Origin: Heterocephalus glaber
Taxonomy: Eukaryota > Chordata > Mammalia > Rodentia > Bathyergidae
DNA: 64,000 bases
Assembly (NCBI RefSeq): GCF_000247695.1
Contig: NW_004624881.1
Location: 2,656,014 to 2,720,013 of the forward strand
Reading direction: 5' to 3'
The translations under genes were made by a program, and so were the position numbers. The number at the start of each line of letters is the position of its first letter. The first letter of the stretch is position 1. Below the pieces are notes generated by a model, which made no database searches, was not told the DNA's origin, and saw only the letters and a list, made by a program, of their open reading frames with translations. This document shows positions 37,000 through 49,269 of the stretch, one piece after another.

Positions 37000-39900
37000 T
37001 CACCAAATTATCAGCATTCATGTAACATGGTTGTTTTCAACTAGGACTGCACAGTGGCATGGAGTTCAGATTATCTCTGTGAACCATGCCCATTTGCTTC
37101 TCCAAAAAGCTTTTGCTGGTCCCAAAGGCAGATATTATTAATATTTTCTGAAACTGTGTGTTCTGTACATGAAGAAAATGATACATAAGAGAAGTAAATT
37201 AAAAGTGTAAGCACTACAATTTGGCACAAATTGAATTTGAATACAAACTCGGGAAAACTAAAACACAGCTACTAAGCATACATTGCCAGCATCACTTCCC
37301 AAAGGCTTTTTAAAATTTTGTAAACTAATTCATTATTTCACAGTTTGGTAGTTTAACCAGTATTATTTTTCTTTTACCATAAAGTCCATTACATATTTTC
37401 ATATTGAAATAATATTTATAATATCGAAGTATTTGACCCCAATATAAAATATTCATGGAAGGTAAAATAGAAAGCAGGTGTTAATAATGAAATAACAAAG
37501 GCTCAGATAATCTCTCATCACTCATAGAAAAACAAAGAAAACAAGCACAGACAAAGCCAAACAAAATCCAAGGACAAAGAAACGTGCTACTATTCTTGCT
37601 GTGAACTGGACTCTGAATGCTGACTTTGTTTTTCAGTTGTCACTTGAGCCCAGGGACAGCGAGTGCAGAAGTACAAGCTCTCATCCTTTCCTGACACCAC
37701 TGCTGCCCCATCAGGAGAACAGGGTCATGATGAGCTGATTTAGCTTCTGGTGTCTGCACCTCATAACCAGGATTTCTGCTGCACAAGGGCTGATCCTCAA
37801 ACTCAACTACCAATCTGTTTCTGAAGCTAATTTCTCTCACGCACATCACAGAATTTCTCCTTCCATAAATAAATAAAAGTAAAATTAGGATTCATACCAC
37901 AGTTCCTCTTCACTTTGAACCATTCACTTCCTTGGTTAGCTGTTGCACTGATCAGCTTTCAACTTGCTGGAGGACACACTCAACACCCACATCATAGAGA
38001 AGAGAGTTTCGGTTTGGCTCAGATTGCATTTGATGGGCAGCTGGCTTCAAATCAGGAAGCTCATAGTGGAGAGGCTAGGAGAAACAGAGCTGCTTGGGTC
38101 AAGGTGGCTGGGAAGCTGAATGAGTCAGAAGGAGCATCAGCAAGACACTTAAGCTGCTTCAGAACCACCTCCAACTGATACCCCCTTAGCCAGCACTCAG
38201 CTGGACATCAGTGGGTCAGTCCACCCTGCACTCTCTCACCCCATGCCCTGTCCACCTCTCCCAGATCTCTGATCCACTCAACTGACAATGAGCCAACAGT
38301 CACAGGAGAATATAGTCATGTTTCTGAGTGGATCCTTTGAGTTTTCTCCTGACAAATGTACCTACAATCATTTCAGAGACCTCCACAAGACTGAGTAGCA
38401 GCCAGGATTCCATCCTCCTATAGCTGCTGACTGAGTCTCAGGACTGCCCTGTGCCTGGGGAAATCCACTGAGACTGACAGGAGGAGGCCAGTCACCTAGG
38501 ACATGCTCTGGCCTGAGGCCAATGTAAGGACAGAGCCCTGTGGGTGCTGACATCTCTCCACACTGCCCTGGGGAGGACCAGGCATGTTCATGGGGACCTT
38601 CCTGGCTGTCCTACTTGGTTTGTCATGGCACCTTCTGTATAAATGCTATAACTAACCACATGCCTGGGTATGATGTGGCTGCACCTATTATTTCCCACTT
38701 TGTTTGTAGTGGAAGAAAGTGCATGAAAATGAAATGCAATTAATAAGAGTATGTAAGTAGAAATACTTAGAGTATCACAAAAAGGTTATTTTAAAGGTTT
38801 TAATTATTTTTTTGGAAAAGTTCATCAAATTATGAGACAATTTTATTTTATTAAAATAGATAGTGAAGATGATGTTATTATGAACATTGTAGAGAGTTAT
38901 TCATAAAAAAATTCAGTAATTATTTTTTGTTACAAATAGAAGCTTAACCATGTTCACAAATTTCTCATTTCTGGGAAATTATGCATTTTCTTCAGAAATG
39001 AATAGCATTGCACCAAATTTTTGTGTAAGGATTTAAAGATATTTGAATTGTTAATATTCCAGGCCAAAATGATTCTTGAAGTGAAAATTCTCAGACTGAC
39101 TTCCCTGGTCTCTATAAGCTGAATCACCTCTCTGTGACCCTTAGTAAATTGGCCTGGGTCTTACAGCAGGGCCCGTCTGGCCCTCCAGGCCCCTGGTGAC
39201 TGAACTGTGAGGAGGAGCTGAGAGACCTTGTTGGATGTGGAAGCAGGGCCTTAGGAAGCTTCCATGACCCAGAGATTTCTCCCTGGCATCTGCTCCCTGG
39301 CCTGGGTCCTGGGACGTGAGGTGGAGACACAGTTGGAGTTCAGCATGTGGGTGGGACCTGGACCTTTGACTGACCAGGGCAGCAGCATCTCCAGGGAGCC
39401 CAGGGCCTTGTGTGGGTGACACAGGGCAAGGCACCCAGGAGACAGGAGGACCAGGGCACCCCTGAGCCCCACCCATCCCTGGGGATCTGGGGCACTGTCA
39501 TCCTGAGGGTGCTGTGCAGGGGCCAGGACCCTGCCTTCACCTTCTGCACTGTGACCCTGCAGTGAGCATCGGCAGCCAGGGGAATGGGCTCAAAGGGAAA
39601 GAAATCAGGATTCAAAACTTAAGTAAAATGCAACTGTTGCTCTTACTCATCTCTGAATGTTTCCCTTTCACCCACAGGAATTATTCACTACAACACACAG
39701 CTCTTTAGACAAGCAGTCCTATTCACTCATTTGTAAAAGGAAACCCATTCTGTGTCCCAAAGAGCAAGGCTTGGGTGACAAAGGTTTCTGAACTGTAGTG
39801 GCACATGCTTATGGGTTAGACTTTCAGGAGGGTGAGGCAAGAGGACCGCTTGGGTAAGGGAGTTCCAGCCTGGACAGGACAGCAACAGTTCTTCTCAAAA

Positions 39901-41965
39901 CACATTGTAAAAGATCTGGGAAATAATGAAAGGAAACCTAATCCACTCATATTAAATAGGATATAGGTGGGTTTCTGTGCTTCATAAATGGGCTTATATT
40001 AGTTCTGTTATGTTCATTGAAGATGAGTTGACAGACACTCTTTATTCTCTACCCCCCCCATCTTGCTGAAAGACATGCTCAGTGCACTGTGTTTAGGCTG
40101 GCAGTTTTACTTGGTGATGTCATTATTTGGAGATGGAGTCTGCTGAGAAAAAGAAGTCATGCTTTGAAGTGTAAACAGTTTAAATGTAGAACACAGTAAG
40201 GAAGATTCGGTCACATGGGCAGGAAGAGTACATCCTGGGGTCAGCACACAGTGGGTGTAAGAAGTGACCCTAAAGTAGAGACTTACAATGTTCTGGGCCA
40301 TCCCAGAGTATTAATGTGAACATGGGCTGCATAAAGTAGAGGAAAGGCATGGTGGAAGGTGTGAATTCAAGACGTTTCCTTAAATATTCCTAATAAATGA
40401 GAAAACTACATCAGTAAATTATCCAATCACTTGCATTTTGAGAGACCAGAGTGTCATGGACTGGGGAAGCTGATGTCAGGCACAGTGACTGTGACACCTC
40501 CTTCGAGTGCTGCACTCTGTTTAGCACAAGCATAACATAAGCTGCAGAGGAAGGAATGGCCTAGTGCAGATGACTGCACACCACATTATGCAAAATGACA
40601 ATATCACTCCATGTCGCCTAAACATGCCCAGGAACAATTTCAAGCTACCATAGGTTTATTTATTCATTTATTCATTACATTTAAGATGTAAACTAAGATG
40701 CTTTGATATACAAAATAATTTAAGGTAATAAGAAAATTCACCTATGCATCTTCCATAGTTACAATGTATTTGTATTCAATATTGGTAACAAAATATATTT
40801 TTAAAACATTTTATCATGCATTATAATATTATTAGATATAATTTTGTGAGTATGCACTCTGCATCTAACTACCAAATCTACCTAGCTGCCCTGCAGCATG
40901 GGTCATGCTTCTCCCCATTTCCTCCTTCAGGGCCCAGTAAGCACCATGCTACTGACTGTTTCCATGTAATTCACTTTATTTTATGTCCAACCAATAGATG
41001 ATGTCATGTAGTATTTTTGACTTTATGTGCTAGACTATTGCTCTATTGCTCTGGTATATCTCTGGCCCTTTTAAAAATTTTTGTTGAGACAAAGCCTGCC
41101 TACATTTTTCAGCTTAGTGTAAACATTATCTTCTTGCCTCGTTATCAAAGGTGTGAATAGAAACAAAGGGTGCCAAGCTTGGTTACCATTTACCTTTTCT
41201 TCACCTGAAGGTCTGTTAAATAATTGGAAAGAGAGAAATGAACTTGTGCTGCTATAATAATGTAATCATCACCAGATTCCACCTGTCTTTGAGAACAATG
41301 AGAAATTTTCCTTCACAAGAGGTCCTTGTGCCATGATGTCTGATGTAGGATATTTGAGATGGCAAAGACAGAGAGAGGTTTCACTGCAATTGTGCATAGA
41401 GTGCCCCCTCCTGAAATGAAAATCTGCCCCTGTCCAACAGTGGCCACAGTCCACCAAGATGCCTAGAGGGAGCAGCACATGCCCATTTGTGTGTGACACA
41501 TGTTTGTGACAGGCTCTCCTCATGCCTCTGTCATCTGCTGTATTTTAATGTGACTGTGAAAGTGTGGCCATATTTCTTTACTCTCACTGGGGAACAGTGG
41601 TCAAATCATTTGACACTTTGCTCCATCTCCCACATTTATTTCCCCAACCATGATCCCTAAAACATCTCTCACAGCTCCCCTATCCTTCACAATGAGGTGA
41701 GTAAGACATTGTGCAGTCTGCTTTACACTCCTGACTCTGACTTCAGTTTGAGATAGGGCCATGTAAAAAGAGTTGTCTTGAGAACAATGACTATAATGGA
41801 GGTGAACACCAGTCCCCTAGGGAGCCCATCTCATACTTTTCTGGCTTTGGATCACACCCAGGAGGGGAAGAGCCATGTGTACTGGAAATTGCCAAGGCAG
41901 CAGACTTTAGACCTGATTTTCCTCCATCACTGATGAATATTCAGGTCTTGCAACTAGTTTATAGA
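37000..41965 (+). repeat. C block 3, copy of the OR-cluster duplication unit (gene-free)
   Basis: Its left 3 kb matches C block 2 and its right 2.3 kb matches C block 1, so this is the most complete copy. No gene is present. Frames such as 38368-38553 and 39141-39476 are antisense or proline-rich artefacts of a GC-rich segment. Unlike blocks 1 and 2 it is not followed by an olfactory receptor: the match ends at about 41965 and L1 sequence begins at about 42060. Confidence 0.82.
39790..39900 (+). repeat. Degenerate B1/7SL-like SINE
   Basis: Counterpart of 29828-29945 and 14520-14640: 'gtggcacatgcttatgggtt', 'gggtgaggcaagaggaccgc', 'gttccagcctggacaggaca'. Confidence 0.7.
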
Positions 41966-42059
41966 ATTCAGTTCTCTGTTTAAATTTGAATGAACTCAAG
42001 TAAAGAGGCCAGGGAAAATTTTTTGAGATAAGCAGCTTCCACAAGCTTTCTTTTTTTCA

Positions 42060-44250
42060 TAGCTTTTTTTTTTTGGCATAAATACTGTCATTGGTACATT
42101 TTAGGTATTCCACATATTTACATTTATCATTGGGTGCTTGTACCCATACATGATGTATCTTAGTTCTTAATTTTTCCCCATTACCTGTGTGCCCTTCACC
42201 CTCTCAACCCTTCCCTATTCACATAGAGTTTGTTTCCATTTTTTCCTTTTCTCATAATTTTTCTTTCCTTTCTTACATTTCCCCTTCCCCTCCCTTTTCC
42301 CCTAAATATTTGGAACTTTTCTTCCTATTTCAAACTATAAATTATTCTTTGCAATCCTTTTAATTCTTATTTACATTTTCAGTTTCTCACACTAGAGAAA
42401 TCATTCAGTATTTACACATTTGTCCTATTGATTTCACTTAAGAGGATGTCCCCAATATGCATCCATTTAGCTATAAATGTGTCTAGTTTCTCATTATTTA
42501 TGACTGAGTAGCACTCCATTTTATAGAAAAAACACATCTTTATCCAGTTTCCATTTGAAGGCCACTTGGGCTGTTTCCAAGATTTAGCTATTACAAACAG
42601 TGCTGCTATAAATATGGGTGCACATATATCATTGTGGTGTGACTCTTTTAATTCTTTGGAGAAGATATGCAGGAGGGAAATAGCTGGGTCAAATGTGACC
42701 TCTCATCCTAGTTCTTTGAGGTATCTCCAAAATGATTTCCACAGTGGTTACACCAGTATGCACTCTCACCAGTAATGGAGAAGAGTTCCTTTCTCCCGAC
42801 ACCCCTGCCAGAATTTGTTCTTGTTTGATTTCTTGATAGCAGCTATTCTTTCTGGAGTGAGATAGAATCTCAGTGTTGTTTTTATCTCCATCTCTCAAAT
42901 GAATAGTGATGTTGAACATTTTTTCATATGTTTATTTGCTATTTCTATTTCTTTGTCTGAGAAATGTCTGTTCATTTCAGATGCTCATTTTTGAATTGGG
43001 TCTTTGAATTTGGGGGGTCTGAGTTTTTTCAATTCTTTATATATTCTATATACTAGACCTTTGTCTGAGGTACAACTGCTAAAATTTTTTCCCACATTGT
43101 AGGTTGTCTCTTAGCTCTGTTGGTGATTTCTTTTGCAGTGCAGAAGATTTTTAATAAGATGTGATCCCAGTTGTTGATTCTTTGTGCTTGCTTCCATGAT
43201 AATGAGGTTTTGTTAGTAAAGTCTTTTCCTATGCCAATGTCTTCAAGAGTTCTACATAACTTATCTTCCAGCAAATTTAGTGTTTCTGTCTTACTATTTA
43301 GATCTTTAATCCACTTTGATCTTAGTGTAGTGCATGGTGACAGGTATGGGTCTAGTTTTAATCTTTGGTGGGTTGAAATCCAGTTTTTCAAGCACCACTT
43401 ATTAAATAGGCTATCTTTCCTCCAATGAGGCTGGTTGGCTCCTTTGTAAAAAATGAGGTGACTGAGTATGTCTGAAGTTTTTTCTGCATCTTCTATCCTA
43501 TTCTAATGATCCTCAGCCCTGTTTCTTCACCAGTACCTTGCTATTTTTATCACAATAGCTTTGTAGTGTAGTTTCAAGTTGGGGATTGTGATACCCCCAG
43601 CCATCTCTCTTGCCTAGAATTGGTTTTGCTATTCTAAGTCTCTTCTGGTTCCAAATTAATTTTTGGATTGTTTTCTCTGTGAAATATACTGCTGAAATTT
43701 CAATTGGCATTGCATTAAATGTATATAGCACTTTTGGAAGTATGGCCATATTCACTATATTGGGTCTTCCTACCCAGGAACAAGGGATGTCTTTCCATTT
43801 ACTTATATCCTATTCGATATCTTTTTTGAGAGTGTTGTAGTTTTCTTTATAGTAGTCCTTTGCTCTCTTTGTAGGTTGATTACTTGATATTTCATTTCTT
43901 TGATGCTATTGTAAAAGGAACTGTTTCCCTCATTTCTCTCTCAGTGAGTCTGTTATTTTTCTACCAGAAGGCTATTGTTTTTTGAATGTTGCCCTTATAT
44001 CCAACTCATCTACCAAATCAGTCAATTAAGTCTAGAGGTCTCTTGGCAGTTTTTGGGTCTTCTGTGTAAAGTATCATATCATCAGCAAATCATGACAGTT
44101 TAATTTCTTCCTTTCATATCTGTATTTATTTTATTTCTTTCTCTTGTCTAACTGCTGTGTCTAATGTTTCCAAAACTATATTGAACAGGAACGGTGATAG
44201 TGGGCATCCTTATCTTGTTCCTGATTTTACTGTGAAAGTTTTCACGTTTT
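42060..44250 (-). mobile_element. L1 LINE, 5'-truncated, 3' UTR and C-terminal half of ORF2
   Basis: Begins with a T run (42064-42074) and the terminal 3' UTR ('ggtacattttaggtattcca'), then ORF2 from its C-terminus back to the reverse transcriptase. It includes the FADD codons near 44085-44100. Open pieces at 42689-42919, 43053-43391 and 43513-43755 are separated by frameshifts. It is cut at 44250 by the start of another L1. Confidence 0.92.
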
Positions 44251-44516
44251 TAAAAAAATTATTTTATTGGTACATTTTAGGTATACAATATGTTTACATT
44301 TATCATTGGGTGCTTGCACCTGTTTATAATGTATCATGGTTCTTTTTTCCCCCATCACCTGTGCTCCCTTCACCCCCTGCACCATTTGCTATATACATAG
44401 ATTTCATTTCAATTTTTTTTTATTTTCTCATAATTTTTCCTTTCCCTTCTTTCCTTTCACCCTTCCTTTCCCACCACCCCAGACCTTTGAAACTTTTCCT
44501 ATTTCAAATTAACTAT
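44251..44516 (-). mobile_element. L1 3' UTR fragment, 5'-truncated
   Basis: A fresh L1 3' end ('attattttattggtacattt' then 'aggtatacaatatgtttaca') follows directly on ORF2 sequence of the previous element and ends at the pyrimidine tract near 44515. It is a separate insertion, back to back with the plus-strand L1 that starts at 44520. Confidence 0.8.
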
Positions 44517-44519
44517 TAT

Positions 44520-47500
44520 TGGTTCCACTGCTCCCAATCCAGATTTAGAGGCTTCCAGGTTGCTGTTCCACTGCTCCCAGCTCAGAGGAAGGGGATACTG
44601 GGCCCCCTTTTCACTGCTTCCAGCCCAGAGGAGGTGAGCCACATGCATGCCAATAGGATCCCCTGCTCCCACTGAAATGAGAAGACACTTAACTCTCCAA
44701 ACCAAACTTCCAGATCACCTACAGCAACCCCAAAGGGAAATGAGATGGAACAATCTGATACTCAAACACCTGGACTCCCTGACATGGCAACAAAAGAGGA
44801 TCTGGAAAAAATGAAATCAGAAATAATTTCTCAGATAACAGTGGAGATTGTGCTCATAGTGCAAGACATGATTAATAAATCTAGAGAGGAGCTGAGGAAT
44901 ATGATAGTATCCCAACATAGGAAACAAATGGAATCCATAAAAGAGATGCAAACAGATTTTCAGAAGATTAAAAACTCCGTTGAAAGTCTACCCAGCAGAA
45001 TGAGCCAATGTGAGGACAGAATTTCAGACTTAGAAGATAAAATTGCAATTAGTACCAGGAAAAGAAAAATTGCTTCAAAATTGTAGGGGACCATGAGAAA
45101 TCAATCCAGCACCTGATAGATGATGCAAAGAAGAATGACATAAGACTGATTGGATTCAACAAAGAAACAGGAGAGAGTACAGATGACATAAAAAAAAAAA
45201 CTCTTCACAGAAGTGATGGCAGAAAACTTCCCAAGCAGGGGAAAAGAACTTGACATACAGATAAGCGAGGCATATAGGACTCCAAATAGCCTTGATCAAA
45301 AAAAAAATCTACACATAGGCATATAATTGTTAAGATTCCAGAAACCCAACGGAAGAACAAAGTTCTACAAGCAGTTAGAGAAAACAAACAAATTACATAC
45401 AAAAGAAAACACATCAAGATCACAGCAGACTTCTCAACACAAACCCTTAAGGCAAGAAGAACTTGGAGTGACATATTCCAAGCACTAAAGGAAAACAGCC
45501 TCCAATGCAGATTGATGTACTCTGCAAAACTATCCTTCAAAATTGATGGAGAAATAAGATACTTTCAAGACAAAGAGGACCTTAGGAACTTCATGAATAC
45601 CAAACCAGCACTCCAAAAAATTTTAGACTTTATCCTAGGAACAGACAATGAGGAACACAACCACATGCATGCCAATAGGACCCCCTGGTCCAACCAAAAT
45701 GAGAAGATACTTAACTCTCCAAACTAAACTTCCAGATCACAGGAAAACACAGAAGAAATGGACAGATTCCTAGATACACATGAATTACCAAAGATGAACA
45801 AAGAACTAAAAATTCTAAACAACCCAATATCAATCAATGAAATTGAAAATATAATTTAAAAAGTTACCAACTAAGAAAAGCCTAGGTTCTGATGGCTTCA
45901 CTGCTGACTTCTACAAGTCATTTAGAGAGGAACTACTGCCACTATTGTTTAAACACTTCAGTGAAATTGAAAGGGAAGCAATACTCCCAAATTCATTCCT
46001 GGAAGCAAGCATCACCTTTATCCCCAAAGCACAGAAAGACCTAACCAAAAAAAAGAGAACTATAGGCCAATCTCAATAATGAACATAGATGCAAAAATCC
46101 TCCATAAGATATTGGCAAATACAATGCAGAAGATCATCAAGAAGATCATACACCCTGACAGGGTGGAATTCATCGCAGGCACGCAGGGATGGTTCAAAAT
46201 ATGCAAATCAATCAGTGTAATACACTATATCAATACAGCCAGGGACAACATCATATGATTATTTCCATAGAGGCCGAAAAAGCATTTGACAAATCCAACA
46301 AGCATTTATGATAAACCCTAAAAAATTGGAATATACAATCTCTACCTCAAACTGAATAAAAGCCTTCTATGTAAAAACAACAGCCAGTATCAATCATACT
46401 AAATGATCAAAAACTGAAATCATTCACAGTACAATCAGGTACAAGACAAGAATGTCCACTATCTCCACTCCTGTTCAATATAGTTTTGGAAATATTAGTC
46501 AGGACAATTAGACAAGAGAAAGAAATGAAACGAACAAAGATTGGAAATGAAGAAGACAAATTGTCATTATTTGCAGATGACATGATACTCTATATAGAAG
46601 TCCCCGAGAACTCCACCAAAAGTCTTCTAGACTGAATAACCAAATTCAGTAAAGTAGCTGGATACAAGATCAATGTACAAAAATCAATAGCTTTCCTCTA
46701 CATAAACAACAGACTCACTGAGAGAGAAATAGGGCAAATAATTCCTTTCACAATAGCATCCAAAAGACTGAAATACCTAGGAATCAACCTAACAAAAGAA
46801 ATCAAAGACCTCGTCTCTGAAAACTATAGTACTCTGAAAAGAGAAATTGAAAATGACATCAGAAAATTGACAGACATCCCCTGGTCCTGGGTAAGGAGGA
46901 TCAGCATAGTGAAAATGGCCATACTTCCAAAACTGCTATAGAGATTCAATGCAATTTCAATTGAAGTCCCAGGAGCATATTTCACAGACCTTGAGAAAAC
47001 AATCCAAAAATTCATTTGGAACAAGAAGAGACCCAGAATAGAAAAAGCAATTCTAGGTAACAGAGACATGTCAAGGGGTATTACAACCCCCAACTTGAAA
47101 TTATACTAAAAAGATACTGTGATAAAACAGCATGGTACTGCCAAAGAAACAAACCTGAGGACCAGTGGAACAGATTAGAAGATGCCAAAACAACTCCAAA
47201 CACCCTCAGGCACTTCATCTTTGACAAAGGAGCAAAACATCTTCACTGGAGGAAAGATAGCCTCTTTAATAAATGGTGCTGGAAAAATTAGGTTTCAACT
47301 TCCCAAAGATTAAAACTAGACCTATATCTTTCAGCATACACTCAACTAAAATTGAAATGGACTATAGATCTAAATATTAAAACAGAAATGCTGAACCAGC
47401 TGGAAATGAGGTTAAGTAGAACTCTTGAAGACATTGGCATACACAAAGATTTTATGAACACAATCTCAGTTGCCTGTGAACTAGCACAAACAATCAAAAA

Positions 47501-48590
47501 GTGGGATCTCTTCTTATTAAAATGCTTCTGCACAGCAAGAGAAAGCACCAACAGAGTGAAGAGACAACCTACAATGTGGGAAAAATTTTTCACCAGCTCT
47601 TCCTCAGAAAAATGTCTACTATCTAGAATCTATAAAGAAGTTAAAAAAATCAGACCTCCCAAATATAAAGACCCAATCGATAAATGGGCATCTGAAACGA
47701 ACAAACATTTCTCAGACAGAGAAATAGTAATAGCAAATAAACATATGAAAAAGTGTTCAATATTACTGGTCATTTGAGAGATGCAAATGAAAACAACACT
47801 GAGATTCCACCTCACCCCAGCAAGAATGGCTGCCATCATGAAATCAACCAATAATAACTTTTGGTGGAGCTCTGGGAAAAGAGGAACCCTGCTCCATTGC
47901 TGTTGGGAGTGTAGACTGCTGCATCCACTGTGGAAATCATTATGGATATACCTCAAAGAACTTGGACTAGAAGTCATATTTGACCCAGCTGGGTGTCTTC
48001 CCCAAAGAATTAAAAGAATCATACCATGGTCATATATGTGCACCCATGTTCATAGCACCACAGTTTGTAATAGCTAAAACTTCGAAACAGCCCACATGCC
48101 CATCTATTGGACACTGGATAAAGAAAATGTGGGGTTTTTAAAAAATAAAAATAGAGTACTACTTAGCCACAAAAAATGAAAAGTTAGAGACATTTATAGC
48201 TAAATGGATGCACATTGAGGCAATACTCTTAAGTGAAATAAAGAGGACACACATGTGTAAATGCCAAATAGTTTCCCTAGTGTGAAAAACTGAAAGTGTA
48301 AATAAGGCCTAAAAGGTATAATAGATAATGTGAAATAGAAAGAAAATGGACAAAGGGGAAGGGGAAATTGGAGGTGTAGGGGAAAGGAAAGAAGGGAATG
48401 GAATTAATATGAGAAAATGAAAAAATTTAAACAATGTCTTTGTAAATAGGAGGGATTGAGGGATTGAAGGGAGAGCAGGAGAAGGGGGAAAAATAACCAA
48501 GATAGATTATTTAAAGGTGCAAATTTCCAGTGATGGATGCCATTATATTGTATACCTAAAATGTACAAATAAATTAAAATTTTTCAAAAA
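44520..48590 (+). mobile_element. L1 LINE with 5' UTR, broken ORF1, ORF2 without endonuclease, and 3' UTR
   Basis: The only L1 in the window with both ends. The 5' UTR is at 44520-44744. ORF1 starts at ATG 44745 (MEQSDTQTPG...), with a coiled coil to 45086 where a stop falls. The RNA-binding C-terminal part is recognisable at 45210-45640 (LMYSAKLSFKIDGEIRYF in 45512-45600) but shifted in frame. At 45661-45740 there is an 80-bp copy of the 5' UTR segment 44639-44718, about 90% identical. ORF2 then resumes directly in the segment leading to the reverse transcriptase ('gaaatggacagattcctaga'), so the whole endonuclease domain is missing. The catalytic FADD codons lie near 46573. The ORF2 C-terminus is open in 47352-47777 and 47781-48077. 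The 3' UTR runs to an A-rich end near 48590. Internal stops make it dead. Confidence 0.93.
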
Positions 48591-48599
48591 TCACCAAAA

Positions 48600-49265
48600 T
48601 TTCCTTTCTTCCTATATTGATAAGAAAGACAGGTAAACAGAGAAATACAGACTCAATTACTAGAATTACAAATGCAAAAGGCCATATCACTACATATTGT
48701 GCATACACAAAAATGATCATAAATGGATACTATAAATAATTGAATCCCCAGACATTAGAAAGGTAAATGAAATAAAATAACTGATAAAGAATCACGAATT
48801 ACCAAAATTATTTGAAGTCAATACCATTGGTGTGAATAGACATGAACCAAATAAATTGATTTAAATTAATGCACACAAATAAACAATTGGTTATAAAATA
48901 CTGTTCAACATCATTAATCATTAAGAAAACTACAACTTAATTGACAATGAGATCTAATTTTCCAACACAGTGATTATTATCAAAAAGTTGAAATATAACA
49001 ATGTTTAGAAAAGAAAACTGTTTTACATTGTAGGTGAGGGTGGCGAAATTGGCATATTCATTGTGGTAGAGGATATGACAGTCCCTTAGAAAATAGGATT
49101 AGCCATTGTACAGCAATCACCATCCTGGATCTATATTTAAAGCAAATGAAATCAAGAGCTTGAGGAGACGTTTGCAGCACTCTTTCACTGCAGCATTATT
49201 CTTGATATCTGAGCTATGGAAAGTGGAATATGAAGTTTGTTTTATACATCTAGATGCTCTGATGT
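48600..49265 (+). mobile_element. Old L1 LINE, ORF2 end
   Basis: 'actgttcaacatcattaatc', 'gaaaactacaacttaattga', 'gctatggaaagtgga' and, between them, 'agcaatcaccatcctggatc' plus 'ctttcactgcagcattattc' follow the order of the L1 ORF2 C-terminus, strongly diverged. Confidence 0.7.
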
Positions 49266-49269
49266 TTGG

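Noticed and set aside
39141..39476. Proline-rich frames on the minus strand in C block 3 (also near 29396-29665)
   Set aside because: Several overlapping frames are open in the same GC-rich segment, and they are not conserved between blocks in the same frame.
44157..44675. 172-codon plus-strand frame
   Set aside because: It runs across three L1 segments (antisense ORF2, antisense 3' UTR, sense 5' UTR), so it is a chance fusion.
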